A stretch of DNA of 64,000 nt, taken from contig WTPW01000067.1 in NCBI GenBank assembly GCA_009809945.1, forward strand, positions 678,120-742,119. The letters are read 5' to 3'. Of this stretch, positions 36,263 to 46,667 are shown piece by piece. The DNA comes from Gigaspora margarita. Lineage: Eukaryota; Glomeromycota; Glomeromycetes; Diversisporales; Gigasporaceae. Position 1 is the first letter of the stretch, and the number at the start of each line of letters is the position of its first letter. The position numbers and the translations under genes are program-made. The notes under the pieces are model-generated. The model ran no database searches. It was not told the origin of the DNA and saw only the letters and a program-made list of their open reading frames with translations.

Positions 36263-37150
36263 TTACATCAAATTATAGTAAATATTTGATAATATAATAC
36301 TAATTCAACTTTAACCATTTTGTGTACTGTTAGTATATTCTGTAACAATTCTTTATGATAAATTATAGTAGAATCACAATAATTTAAATGCAACTTATTC
36401 AAATTTAACTATATATTATGTATACTGTAATAGATGGTAAGTTTTATAAAAAATTTTTAACAATAATATAATTTTAAAAAAAACAAGTTTACTAAAATGT
36501 GCCTATGGTATTGAACACAATAAGTGCTATTTCTCAAAAATATACTAAGTAAATGGAATCAGGTACTCTAAGTAAAAATGTTTAGAACTCTGAAAACCTC
36601 ATGAAAACTAAAATCAGAACCTTATATCTAATCTACATTATATTATATAAAACTCATTTTTATCCTAAAAATGTACTCTAACCCTAAATTTTATTACTGG
36701 CAATAAAAATTATATATGGTGTTTAACACCATAGGTGCATTTTATAATTATTAAAAAAAAAACAAATAAGATGGGAAGACAACTATATAATAGAATTTTA
36801 TTTTTATTTTATATAAAATACTTCACAAAACACAGCATACCACTCCAACTTATTTTATTAAAGAACATAAAATTTTTTATACCAGTATCTTACATTGGCT
36901 TAAATAAAAAATATGCATTGGTTTTAAATTAACTGCCAGTATAACCTCTTAACTCTGTGCTGGAATTACTGGTAATATGCTAGTTATAGTTTAAAATAAA
37001 GCTATCATGATAATATTTTAATCTGTAGTACTGTCATATAACCTGATTACATATTATGAGATAAGGATCTACATAAAATAAAGTAATAAAATAATACTAA
37101 TTAACAAATTAAACATATCATCTTAATAGAACATTTGACAATATTTTGAA
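36263..37150. other. AT-rich stretch, no gene seen
   Basis: No coding or RNA gene recognised. One 65-codon open stretch at 36735-36932 has no family features and biased AT-rich composition; I treat it as chance. Confidence 0.35.
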
Positions 37151-37156
37151 ATATAA

Positions 37157-37745
37157 CAGGCAGTCCTGCAGGTCGATAGCATAGTAGTTGCGCTCCCAGA
37201 ACATTAACCGTTTCAAGTAGAAGGTTGCCAGTTCAAGTCCTACGAATGGCAAAAAATTAACTACACACGATCATGTGAAGGATGACTTGAATTAGGATGC
37301 TAGGACCATATTTAGATGGTTCAGCCACATCTTAAAATGGTCCAGCCTGGTGACAATAGGACCTGTGGAGTCAAAACCGTAATGCAGTTAGGGCTCCACA
37401 TCGGAGTCGAAGATGTCGGTGCTACTTCTTACATATAAGCAGCGAAGCAAGGACTGGGCTAGATGGATATAGGTGGAACTGAAATACCACGGGAAAACAG
37501 GAACCAAGGATGTTAATTGACGGATGCACCCTATCTGAACTTGGACCTGCTAGGGCTGGCTGTGCGATCTAGCGATCAAATGCACCTTAAACGGAACACT
37601 ATATAGTGTATACAATTTGTTGGGTTGGATGGTTAGTGGTAGTGGTCTAAGGAATATGCCCTTACCACAGAGTTGGTTCAGATACAGCCTGAACACAAGT
37701 GGAAGCCTCAGTAACTGTGCCCTATTAACGTAAAAACATTTGGTC
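37157..37745 (+). mobile_element. tRNA-derived SINE-like element
   Basis: A GC-richer block in an AT-rich background. It starts with pol III promoter-like boxes: TAGCATAGTAGTTGCG (A box, about 37178) and AGTTCAAGTCC (B box, about 37229). A second tRNA-like pair, GGTTAGTGGTAGTGG and GTTGGTTCAGATAC, lies near 37630-37688, suggesting a dimeric or chimeric SINE. No open frame. It lies directly upstream of the F-box pseudogene. Confidence 0.55.
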
Positions 37746-38008
37746 TGACAATTGGTAGTTGTATATCGTTGGGAGTAAGAACAAAAGGAAAAAAAAATAT
37801 AACGGTCAATAAATCAGAGTCAAAATCTTTTTATACCGACGATACTTGTTTTCTTTCAAAATGATAACATTACCAAATGAATATCTTTTAGAAATCTTTA
37901 ATAACTTTCGAACTTATTGCGAAAGCTTACTTTATGGAAGCTTATTTTCTTGCCTTCTTGTAAACTGTCAATGGTGTAGAATTATTGTACCAATATTATG
38001 GAGCAAAC

Positions 38009-38792
38009 TAGAGGTTGGAACTAGTTTTATTTTTACGATTTGGATTTAATTTTTCAACTTCAACTTAAACTGGTTTAACCTAAATTTAAATAAACCTGGG
38101 TAATTTAGTTTTGCAATTTTAATTAACTCGTAAAACTGAATCAACTCAAATTTAAAAAAGCCAGTTTTCATGGTTGCAATAAACTAGTAGTTAGAATATC
38201 CAAATATCTGTGCTTAGGGTAGCTTGATACATCATAATACAGAATAGATTGGTTGTGCAACCAAAATTTAGCAGATCTAGATGGAAGGAATCAAAATTGA
38301 TAAATAAAATTGCCAGATGCCAATTTTGCTATAATATAATTAGTTACTATTATTGATAAATACGGCCTAAACTTTGGCCAAAATCAAATTCTAGTATCTA
38401 AATAAATCGAAATAAACACAATCTGTTGATAGCAATAAAAATTTTATATATTCTCATTCCATATGATATTACATATCTTAGAGTTACATGAATACCAAAT
38501 CTGGTATGCTCATACACAGAAGCAGTATACTACACCAGCAAATTAAATACAAGATTTGAAACTCACTATTCTAGATAGCAGTAAACTATATACTCTGCAT
38601 GACTATGTTCTTGGTTTTCAATTTTTCTGTTTATTAAATTTGATAAATCCAGTTTTATTAAATTCAATTTTTCAGTTTTGTTTGGTTTTATTAAATTCGA
38701 TAAATCCAGTTTTATTAAATCTGAATATAAAATATTCGAATTGGATTGAACCAGTTTTAAAATTGGGTGCAACAATTCAGTTCCAACCTCTA
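38009..38792. mobile_element. 784-bp hAT-like non-autonomous element in the F-box gene
   Basis: An 8-bp target duplication GAGCAAAC flanks it (38001-38008 and 38793-38800). Ends are TAGAGGTTGGAACT and the exact inverse AGTTCCAACCTCTA. The interior is AT-rich with direct repeats of AAATCCAGTTTTATTAAATT-type words and no transposase. An 8-bp duplication with a TAGAG start is typical of hAT elements. Confidence 0.85.
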
Positions 38793-38881
38793 GAGCAAAC
38801 CAATTTTATATGATAAAAAATTTATTTAAGCATGTCTTTTATTATTAAATGCCGAAGAGCAAGCTTTATTAATCTCTTATA

Positions 38882-39370
38882 TCAGCCGATTTGTTTTGAC
38901 CCCAAAATCGACTGAGGATTATTAAAAAAATTTTACACAAAAATTTATTATAGAGTGAATTTTCACAAAAATGGTCTTTTTAACCATCTTTGCGTTTATA
39001 ATTAAGTACATAGAAAATTAAGAAATGCATATATTTAATTATAAGCCAAAAGTAGGTTAAAAAGGCCATTTTTTTGAAAATTAGCTTCTGAATTTATTCC
39101 TGATAGTTACTAACCCATCAAACAATGCCCAACCTATTCTAAAATACCTGAGTATTTCAACTAATGGTAAAAGTACTTCTTTCAACAGCTTAGCATAGCT
39201 ATTTTATTGAGTTTTATTAGTTTTTTTAACTTGTCTAAATGTCAAAAAAGCTCTTTTGTTAGTTAACACAAGTGCTTCATTTGTTAGTTTTTCAATGTCA
39301 CTTAGGAGTAAATTTTCATGTAATAGTTTATCGAAAAAAGGCCCAAAAAATCAAATCAGTCGATATGTTT
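38882..39370. mobile_element. 489-bp inverted-repeat element in the F-box gene
   Basis: Arms: TCAGCCGATTTGTTTTGACC on the left; the right arm, reverse complemented, contains ATCGACTGATTTGATTTTTT. Taking TA as target duplication (38880-38881 and 39371-39372) restores the F-box reading frame across the site (ISYNIILPNN). A smaller inverted repeat inside (about 38955-39095; CACAAAAATGGTCTTTTTAA and its inverse, with AATTTATT on both sides) may be a further nested insertion. Confidence 0.6.
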
Positions 39371-39628
39371 TAATATAATCCTTCCCAATAATTCAACACC
39401 CTTATTTGAATATACAAGTTATATAAGCCATATTCTTATTTCATATACTCACTTGCCAGATGATTTAAGTACTGGAATAAAGAATTGGCTTGAAAAGGAT
39501 TTTCCTACCTCTATAAATGTCCATATAAATGTACCTATAGATGCTATTAAATGTTCTATAACTGCAATGCTTTTGCAAATAAATAAAGGCTTAAATATTT
39601 AGAAGTTTTTGGAATTATTTATAATAAA

Positions 39629-40497
39629 ATGATGACCATTGAAAATATTTGTAAAAATAATATTCTTACTTATTTAAACCTTCAATCTAATAATCTTGGT
39701 TCAGAAGGTGGGAAGACAATAGCAAAGGCTCTTCATATAAACTCTTCTTTGACATCTTTAAATCTTAAACATAATCAAATTGGTTCTGAGGGTGATAAAG
39801 TAATAGTGGAGGCTCTTCATATAAACATGACTTTAACTTCTTTAGTCCTTAGTTATAATAAACTCTGTTTTGAGGATGTAAAAGTAATAGCAAAAGCACT
39901 TTATATGAACACTACATTAAAATCTTTAAATATTGAATATAATCAACTCTGTTCTGAGAGTAGAAAAGCATTTGCAGATGCTCTTTGTATAAACACCACT
40001 TTAACTTCTTTAAATATTGGATCTAATCAACTTGGTTCTAAGGGTGGAAAAGCAATAGCAGAGGCACTTTATAAAAATACCACTCTAACTTTTTTAAATA
40101 TTAAATTTAATCAACTCAATTCTGAGGGTGGAAAAGCAATAGCAGAGGTACTTTATAAAAACACTGTTCTAAATTCTTTAAATATTAGCTATAATCAACT
40201 TGGCTCCGAGGGTGAAAAAGCAATAGTGAAGGCACTTTGTATAAACACCACACCACTCTAACTTCTTTAAATATTGGAGCTAATCAACTTGGGTCTTTGG
40301 GTGAAATAGGATTCATGGAGGCTCTTCATTCAAATACTAATATAACTTCTTTAAATATTGATGATGATTATTTCTTCGACAATAATTATCCTTACATTTA
40401 TCCTTACAATTATTTTCCTGAGAATACCTTTTATATTCCTCTTTATCTAGATATAGTGGTATATACTAGTACTGGTCCCTTTGCATATACCCCTTAA
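39629..40497 (+). pseudogene. RNI-type leucine-rich-repeat gene with a 5-bp duplication
   Basis: About nine tandem 28-residue repeats of the ribonuclease-inhibitor type: LTSLNIGSNQLGSKGGKAIA followed by EALYKNTT and variants. They start near residue 10 of the 39629-40261 frame and continue in the 40237-40497 frame. The two frames are split where ACCAC is duplicated (AACACCACACCACTCTAAC, about 40247-40260); without the extra five bases they join. The C-terminal tail is Tyr/Pro/Asn-rich (NYPYIYPYNYFPENTFYIP). Such LRRs are protein-binding scaffolds. It may have been the C-terminal part of the upstream F-box gene (frames differ), or a separate gene; the break suggests inactivity. Confidence 0.75.
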
Positions 40498-42150
40498 TGC
40501 TAAGTTAAATAAATATCACAGATCATGATTGAAATATTGGTGTGTAATATGATCAATACACAAAGATAAAGTTCGATCTACAGGATCGAACTAAAATTTC
40601 AATTTCTATAACTATGTGAACCTGAAGGATGGCATGTATTTCTTGGTCAAGATTAAACATCTATTACGGTAAAGCAGGTGTCTGAAAGAGAAGCAAGGTT
40701 AGAATTGAAAGCAAGTGCAACAAAACTTTAAGATCCAGAGTGAGATACTTAGTATATTAGACACTAACAACTCCATATCACCTAACAATTTTTTTTTTAA
40801 CTTTATATAATTATATTTTTACATTATTATATTGATTAGAAATATCAAAACCAGGACTAAGAGTAAATTCTTTATTGCAAATCTTAAGGATATCTGTTTG
40901 TTGTGCAAATTTAAAACAATTTTAAGAGTTGAATTTTAATATTTTTTTTTAAATTAAATTTTATTCTCTTTACTGATTTACAGGCAAATTTTTGCTTATA
41001 ATTGATCTATGATTGAGCTATAATTTTTATTAAATAATCATTCTACTGTATATTATGATTCATTATTATTTCATATTTATTAAAGTTAGCTAAAATTCAG
41101 TTACCAAATCCAAGTATTTGTTCTCTAACATATTAACATATTAATTGATTTAATGCTAAATCCAGAAAAAAATTTTAAGCCTCTTATCTGGATTTTGGTG
41201 TGCCTAACCCATTTTCTCTAAAGGCTAATATTCCTTCACATACCATCTTGAACTATCTTGGTATCCTCATATCTACTGTTCTTCTAATAAGATATTAATG
41301 TTGCATCTAAACTAGTGATTTACCTAAAGTAGCTACTTTTATATTTTTTTATGCATAAATCAATTTTTTTTATTAATCATTTATTTTACATCATACAATA
41401 CACATAATAGTATACTATGATAATTGATAATATAAGGCATGATAAAAGAACATATAAACTAAATATTATATGAAGAATAAATTATGTAGACCAATCAAAA
41501 CAGAAAGTTCTACTTAAAATGCTGTATAAACCATATGCCATTGCATTCATTTCTGAAACTTTAATATTATATACATTATGGATCTATACAAAATATGTAT
41601 AAAATTTGTAACTATATCAATATTTATTTTATGCATGAATACTATTTTTTGCAGATTTTTATATGGATCTTAAAACAAGAAATTTATAGTTAAATTTTTG
41701 CACTGACTGCATAATATATATGTACATTTTCTTGCTTATATAATAAGTTGTCTTTTGATAAGAACAAACCTTAGCACAGCAATTGGTCTTTGACAATGAT
41801 AAAGGTTATTTGGAATTGCTTCTCAAGGGGTTGTTTGTTCTTGATCAAAAAATAGTAACCGTTTTTCTAAATTTTGGTTTATTGTAAAAATTATAATATA
41901 GAAAACATGTTCTATGTTGATATATGATTGTTTATAAATCCCTCATAAATATAATTTAAGAACTGCTTACCAATAATAAAGATTTTAAAGTGTGCAGTAG
42001 TTTTAAAGCTTTGTCAATTCTCAAATAACACATGTCGATATCATGATATTACGTGTAAAGTTTTTTAATTTATATAGAGATACTAATCAATAAGAATAAA
42101 ATTATTATTTTTTTTTTTTTGTGTCAAAGTTACAGCTATGAGAAAAGGCA
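40498..42150. other. AT-rich stretch, small hairpin, no gene
   Basis: No coding region with family features. A short perfect hairpin AGTTCGATCTACAGGATCGA (ending ACT) lies at 40571-40593, about 75 bp after the LRR stop codon. I would not call it a terminator, since this is eukaryotic DNA. Confidence 0.35.
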
Positions 42151-42159
42151 TTTATTCAA

Positions 42160-43080
42160 GTAAACGGATCAAGAGCACCTCTTTGGGCACCTGATATTTG
42201 TTACATTGATGAGAGTACAACTAGCTACACGTACAACTTTTGGTTGTCTAATTTAAGTAGTCCGCCTGAAGGTTCTACACTAATTGCTATACCTGCAACC
42301 CAACTAGGGGGTTACCTATTTAAACCTTCTGGTCCATGCTTCATCTGTAAATTTTACTTGTATCACTTGTACAGTCCTTTGATAAATAAGTCAATCAAGG
42401 CCAGTTCCGGATACTGTGTGGAATCCCCTTAGGACAGTTTATCCTCATAGCACACTTGGTAGAGCAGTTCCTGTTCTACATAGGTATTATCTACACTTTA
42501 GTAACTTACGCATCTGTATTATACTGACACTTGGAGTCAGAGCTAACCATTAAACCCTACTGTTACCTACTTCTGCTCTTGTGAGGTTCACTCCAATCCT
42601 AGTACTTACTACAACCTTCCTATTGGTTATTTTTCAGTATCCCCAAACTTTCAAACCAGTTAGTCCAGAAGGGTCAGTCAGCCTGGCTTTAGGTGCCAAA
42701 TGGACTCTCCTCCCTTGTACATGTTGCTAAAACACATGTCCTTTTCATCCAGTGCGACTCTGGCAGCCAGGTTGGTAAACCACCTCCTCAAGGATCTTGT
42801 TGTCCAGTTCTCTAGCTCTGGTTTCCAATATTTCAATTATGGTTAGATCTTTGCTACTTCCTCACTCAGAACTTCCAAACAGGTATCTATTTTCTGATTC
42901 TAGGATTTTTGTGCACCCAGCGGCTCCTATTCAAGATGGTGTACCAAAGGACCTATGAGGAGAAATGGTTACCATAATACAGGTCTATTTTTCAAAGCAT
43001 CACTAGTGGGATTTGAACCCTAGACCTGCCGCTTGGGGGTTACAACTTACCAACTTCTCTAAGTTACCACATGCCATAAA
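42160..43080 (-). mobile_element. SINE-like GC-richer element, tRNA-like head on minus strand
   Basis: On the minus strand the block begins GGCATGTGGTAACTTAGAGA (43076 downward) with a B-box-like GGGTTCAAATCCC (43020-43008). The body is clearly less AT-rich and has no long open frame. A tRNA-like A box, TAGCACACTTGGTAGAGCAG, also lies on the plus strand at about 42446-42465, so two SINEs in opposite orientation may be joined. Short frames inside (for example 42244-42432) are not genes. Confidence 0.5.
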
Positions 43081-43515
43081 AATTCTTTTAAATAAAGTTA
43101 CAAATTTATAATTGTATAATTTATAAAATTTTTGCATATATTTAAATTTTAAAAGCAATTAAGCAGGGTTGGCAATAAAGTTTTGAATGAAGGTAATAGA
43201 TACTAGTTTTTTTGATCAAGGTGAAAGTTAAGGGCTTTTATTCTTTATTCAAATTTAAGTCAACAAATTTTAATTAGTATATATGTTAAATGAACAAAAA
43301 CCATATTATTACTAGTTAGGCCACTTCAATTAATTCTTTGTTTAACATAACAAGTTCAAAATTTTTAGAGAGGAGGGACTTAAACAACAAATGATTAGGT
43401 CTGGTTTGGGTCCAGCCAGGTTCGGAATAGGTCTGGTTCAGGTCCGGTCCAGGATTGGACCAGACTCAGAATCTAAATTTTATACAGACTGGTCTGAGTC
43501 TGAATATACTTATAT
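43081..43515. other. AT-rich spacer with CAGGTCTGGTTC words
   Basis: Mostly featureless. 43395-43500 has repeated GGTCTGGTTCAGGTC-type words, similar in style to the GAACC/GGTTC words of the 17.9-22.1 kb satellite. No gene. Confidence 0.35.
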
Positions 43516-43519
43516 TTAT

Positions 43520-45655
43520 TTTTGGTGCTAACAAGTTTACTTATTGAATGAAGTTAGAATTAATTAGTAAAATTTTATGAATTATATGATTTTATAGAAT
43601 ATTATTAATAAAATTTTATAAAATCTTATAATACACAAATTTTTATTAATTAATTCTAACTTTATGCACTAAGAAAACATATTCAGCACCTAAAAATGCA
43701 TCAAATCTGCAGATTTATTTTTATTTTACTTGAAATTTGGAGAATAGATGCATAATTTTGGATTTTTGATCAAAAAAGTCAAATTTAAGCATCTTTACAA
43801 TCTGCTGATTTAATATATTTTTAGTCTTTGAACAAGGTTACCTAGTGCATTAAGTTAGAAATAATTAGTAAAATATTGTGAATCATAAGATTTTATAGAA
43901 TTTTATTACCGTATTGTTGCGAAATAACACGCAGGGGTGAAATTACAAATTTAGGCCTAAATTAAGCTTAATTTGGGCCAAACCTCTAAATAATGCCCAT
44001 GCCCATTATTTCGCGACAATACGGTAATAAAATTCTATAAAATCTTATTATTCATAAAATTTAACTAATTAATTCTAACTTAATGCACTAGGTAACCTTG
44101 TTCAGAGTCTACAAATACATTAAATTGGCAGTATTGTTTTTATTTTACTTGAAATTTGGAGAAAAGAGGCTTAAATTTGACTTTTTTGATCAAAAATCCA
44201 AAATTATGCATCTATTCTCCAAATTTTAAGTACAATAAAAATAACCCTGCCAATTTGATGTATTTTTAGGTGCTGTATGTGTTTACTTAGTGCATAAAGT
44301 TAGAATTAATAATAAAAATTTATGTATTATAAGATTTATAAAATTTTATTAATAAAATTCTATGATTCACAAACTTTTACTGATTAATTCTAACTTAATG
44401 CACTAAGTAAACTTGTACAGTACCTAAAAATACATCAAATTGGTAGGGTTATTTTTATTTTACTTGAAATTTGGAGAATAGATGCATAATTTTGGATTTT
44501 TGACCAAAAAGTCAAATTTAGCATATTTTCTCCAAATTTCAAGTAAAATAAAAACAATACTGCTAAATTAAAGTATTTTTAGACTCTGAACAAGTTTACC
44601 TAGTGCAATAATAAGAATTAATTAGTAAAATATTGTGAATCATAAGATTTTATAGAATTTTATTAATAAAATTCTATATAATCTTATTATTCATAAAATT
44701 TTACTAATTAATTCTAACTTAATTCACTAGGAAAACTTGTTCAGAGCCTATACATACATTAAATCAGCAGTATTGCTTTTATTTTACTTGAAATTTGAGA
44801 AAAGATGCTTAAATTTGACTTTTTTTTTTATAACCCTGCCAATTTAATGTATTTTTATGTGCTGAACATGTTTATTTAGTGCATTAAGTTAGAATTAATT
44901 AGTAAAAATTTATGTATTATAAGATTTTATACAATTTTATTAATAAAATTCTATAAGATCTTATGATTCACAAACTTTTACTGATTAATTCTAACTTAAT
45001 GCACTAAGTAAACTTGTGCAGCACCTAAAAATACATCAAATCGGCTGGGTTGTTTTTATTTTACTTGAAATTTGGAGAATAGATGCATAATTTTGGATTT
45101 TTGATCAAAAAAGTCAAATTTAAGCATCTTTTCTCCAAATTTCAAGTAAAATAAAAACAATTCTGCTGATTTAATATATTTCTAGTCTCTGAACAAGGTT
45201 ACCTAGTGCATTAAGTTGGAATTAATTAGTAAAATATTGTGAATCATAAGATTTTATAGAATTTTTATTAATAAAATTCTATAAAATCTTATTATTCATA
45301 AAATTTTACTAATTAATTCTAACTTAATTCACTAGGTAAACTTGTTCAGAGTCTAAAAATACATTAAATCAGCAGTATTGTTTTTATTTTACTTGAAATT
45401 TGGAGAAAAGATGCTTAAATTTGACTTTTTTGATCAAAAATCCAAAATTATGCATATATTATCCAAATTTCAAGTAAAATAAAACTAACCCTGCCGTTTG
45501 ATGTATTTTTAGTGCTAAACATGTTTACTTAGTGCATAAAGTTAGAATTAATTAATAAAAATTTGTGTATAATAAGATTTTATAAAATTTTTTATTAATA
45601 AAATTTTATAAAATCCTATGCTTCATAAAATTTTACTAATTAATTCTAACTAACT
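43520..45655. repeat. Hairpin satellite, ~320-bp period, seven units
   Basis: Unit starts (GCTGAACATGTTTACTTAGT or CTCTGAACAAGGTTACCTAG) are at about 43523, 43833, 44273, 44583, 44862, 45185 and 45515. Each unit has two palindromes: one centred on AGAATTTTATTAATAAAATT (then CT), and one centred on GGATTTTTGATCAAAAAAGT, with AATTTGGAGAATAGATGCAT in the arms. The two start types alternate, giving a ~640-bp dimer. Sequence words (AAATTTTACTAATTAATTCT, CAGCACCTAAAAATACAT) match those of the 19475-21397 element. No genes. Confidence 0.8.
43909..44024. mobile_element. 116-bp TA-target MITE at a satellite palindrome centre
   Basis: Ends are CCGTATTGTTGCGAAATAAC and, reverse complemented, CCGTATTGTCGCGAAATAAT. 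TA is duplicated (43907-43908, 44025-44026). Removing element and one TA gives AGAATTTTATTAATAAAATT, identical to the centre in sister units. The core contains GGCCTAAATTAAGC. Confidence 0.9.
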
Positions 45656-46660
45656 TATATAGTGTTCCTAGGTTTAGCATGACTGTATCACGCAGCTACT
45701 CTAATTTTGTGATCTTTCTGTATGGGTTCATTTTAGTAATATGAAAAGTGAAATTTGAATCTAAAAGTTATATATATATATGTTGTTTAACTCCCCCCAT
45801 AATTTGCTCAATCGAGGGGGGGGGGGTTATGTTAAACATAGAATTAAATTGGAGCGGCCTTATCAACTATTAGAATTTATTTTCACTACAGCCAGAATAC
45901 TTATTCTCATCGTAACTAATTCTAATTAATAAAAAATGTCTTTAGTTTAATAAACTTGAAACCAGGGACCTGCATGGACTAAAAATTTGGTCTTTTTCCG
46001 GCCCGCAAAATAAAATTTAATATGTTTTTTAAAAGTTCGGCCCACATTTAACTACGTTTTTGACACACTAGGCTTAAATTTCGGCCCGGCCACTATTGGA
46101 ATCGTTAAAAATTGAATTGTTAATCTTTTGAAATGACCATTATAATAATTTATATTTTTTATTAATATAGTTTTACTTACAATACAAGAGCATAAATTAT
46201 TTATATCGCTACAAGTATAAAAGAAATTAACTATAACGAATTTGAAAAATATTACATTCTTAGTGATATTCTTATTAAAATTTGCTAAAAATTAAATTAA
46301 AATTTAAATAAACCATTATTTTTCTGCTAATAAAAGTGTGTCAATATATTTAAAAACAAGATTTTTGGTATTCGATTATTATCTAACTTAAATTCAATTT
46401 TTGGATGGTGAATTTAATCTGTCATTTTGCAAATTTCGTAAAACTGAAGCTTTCAGCTTTGTTATCCTCCAATAGCAATTAATTTTATGCAATTATTAGA
46501 ATATTATATATATATTTCATAAAGTATACATAAGAAGTAGCTATGAAGTATTACTATATACGGAACGTGTACCCGCCGTAGGAACCTCATCATGGTTACT
46601 ATGTGTGGGACCAAACTTGAGTAAGAACGCCTTTGGTATAAACATCATGAGTAGCACCGC
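45656..46660. other. AT-rich stretch downstream of the kelch gene
   Basis: Contains a hairpin made of TTGTTTAACTCCCCCC (45782-45797) and a G-run followed by TTATGTTAAACAT (45817-45840). 45960-46100 is somewhat richer in C and G (GGCCCGCAAAATA, TCGGCCCGGCCAC) and may be an old repeat. No gene seen. The 3' untranslated region of the minus-strand kelch gene should lie just below 46667. Confidence 0.35.
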
Positions 46661-46667
46661 CTTGAGT

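Larger units (their letters stand above)
37861..39602 (+). pseudogene. F-box protein gene disrupted by two transposable elements
   Basis: Start MITLPNEYLLEIFNNF, then CLLVNCQWCRIIVPILWSK (to 38008), is the F-box and following conserved block of the expanded mycorrhizal F-box family. An upstream in-frame ATG at 37846 is also possible. The frame is cut by a hAT-like element at 38009-38792 and resumes as PILYDKKFI, a TAA stop, then ACLLLLNAEEQALLISY. It is cut again at 38882-39370 and resumes with ILPNNSTPLFEYTSYISH, running to a TAG at 39600-39602. The protein would bind SKP1 in an SCF ubiquitin ligase. Even with both insertions removed, one stop remains, so it is inactive. Confidence 0.75.

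Noticed and set aside
40571..40593. Hairpin after the LRR gene as a transcription terminator
   Set aside because: The genome is eukaryotic, the stem is only nine pairs and there is no supporting context.
42440..42470. Possible tRNA gene (TAGCACACTTGGTAGAGCAG, with a 7-nt loop reading CTA)
   Set aside because: No acceptor stem or proper T-arm can be formed; it fits a tRNA-derived repeat better.
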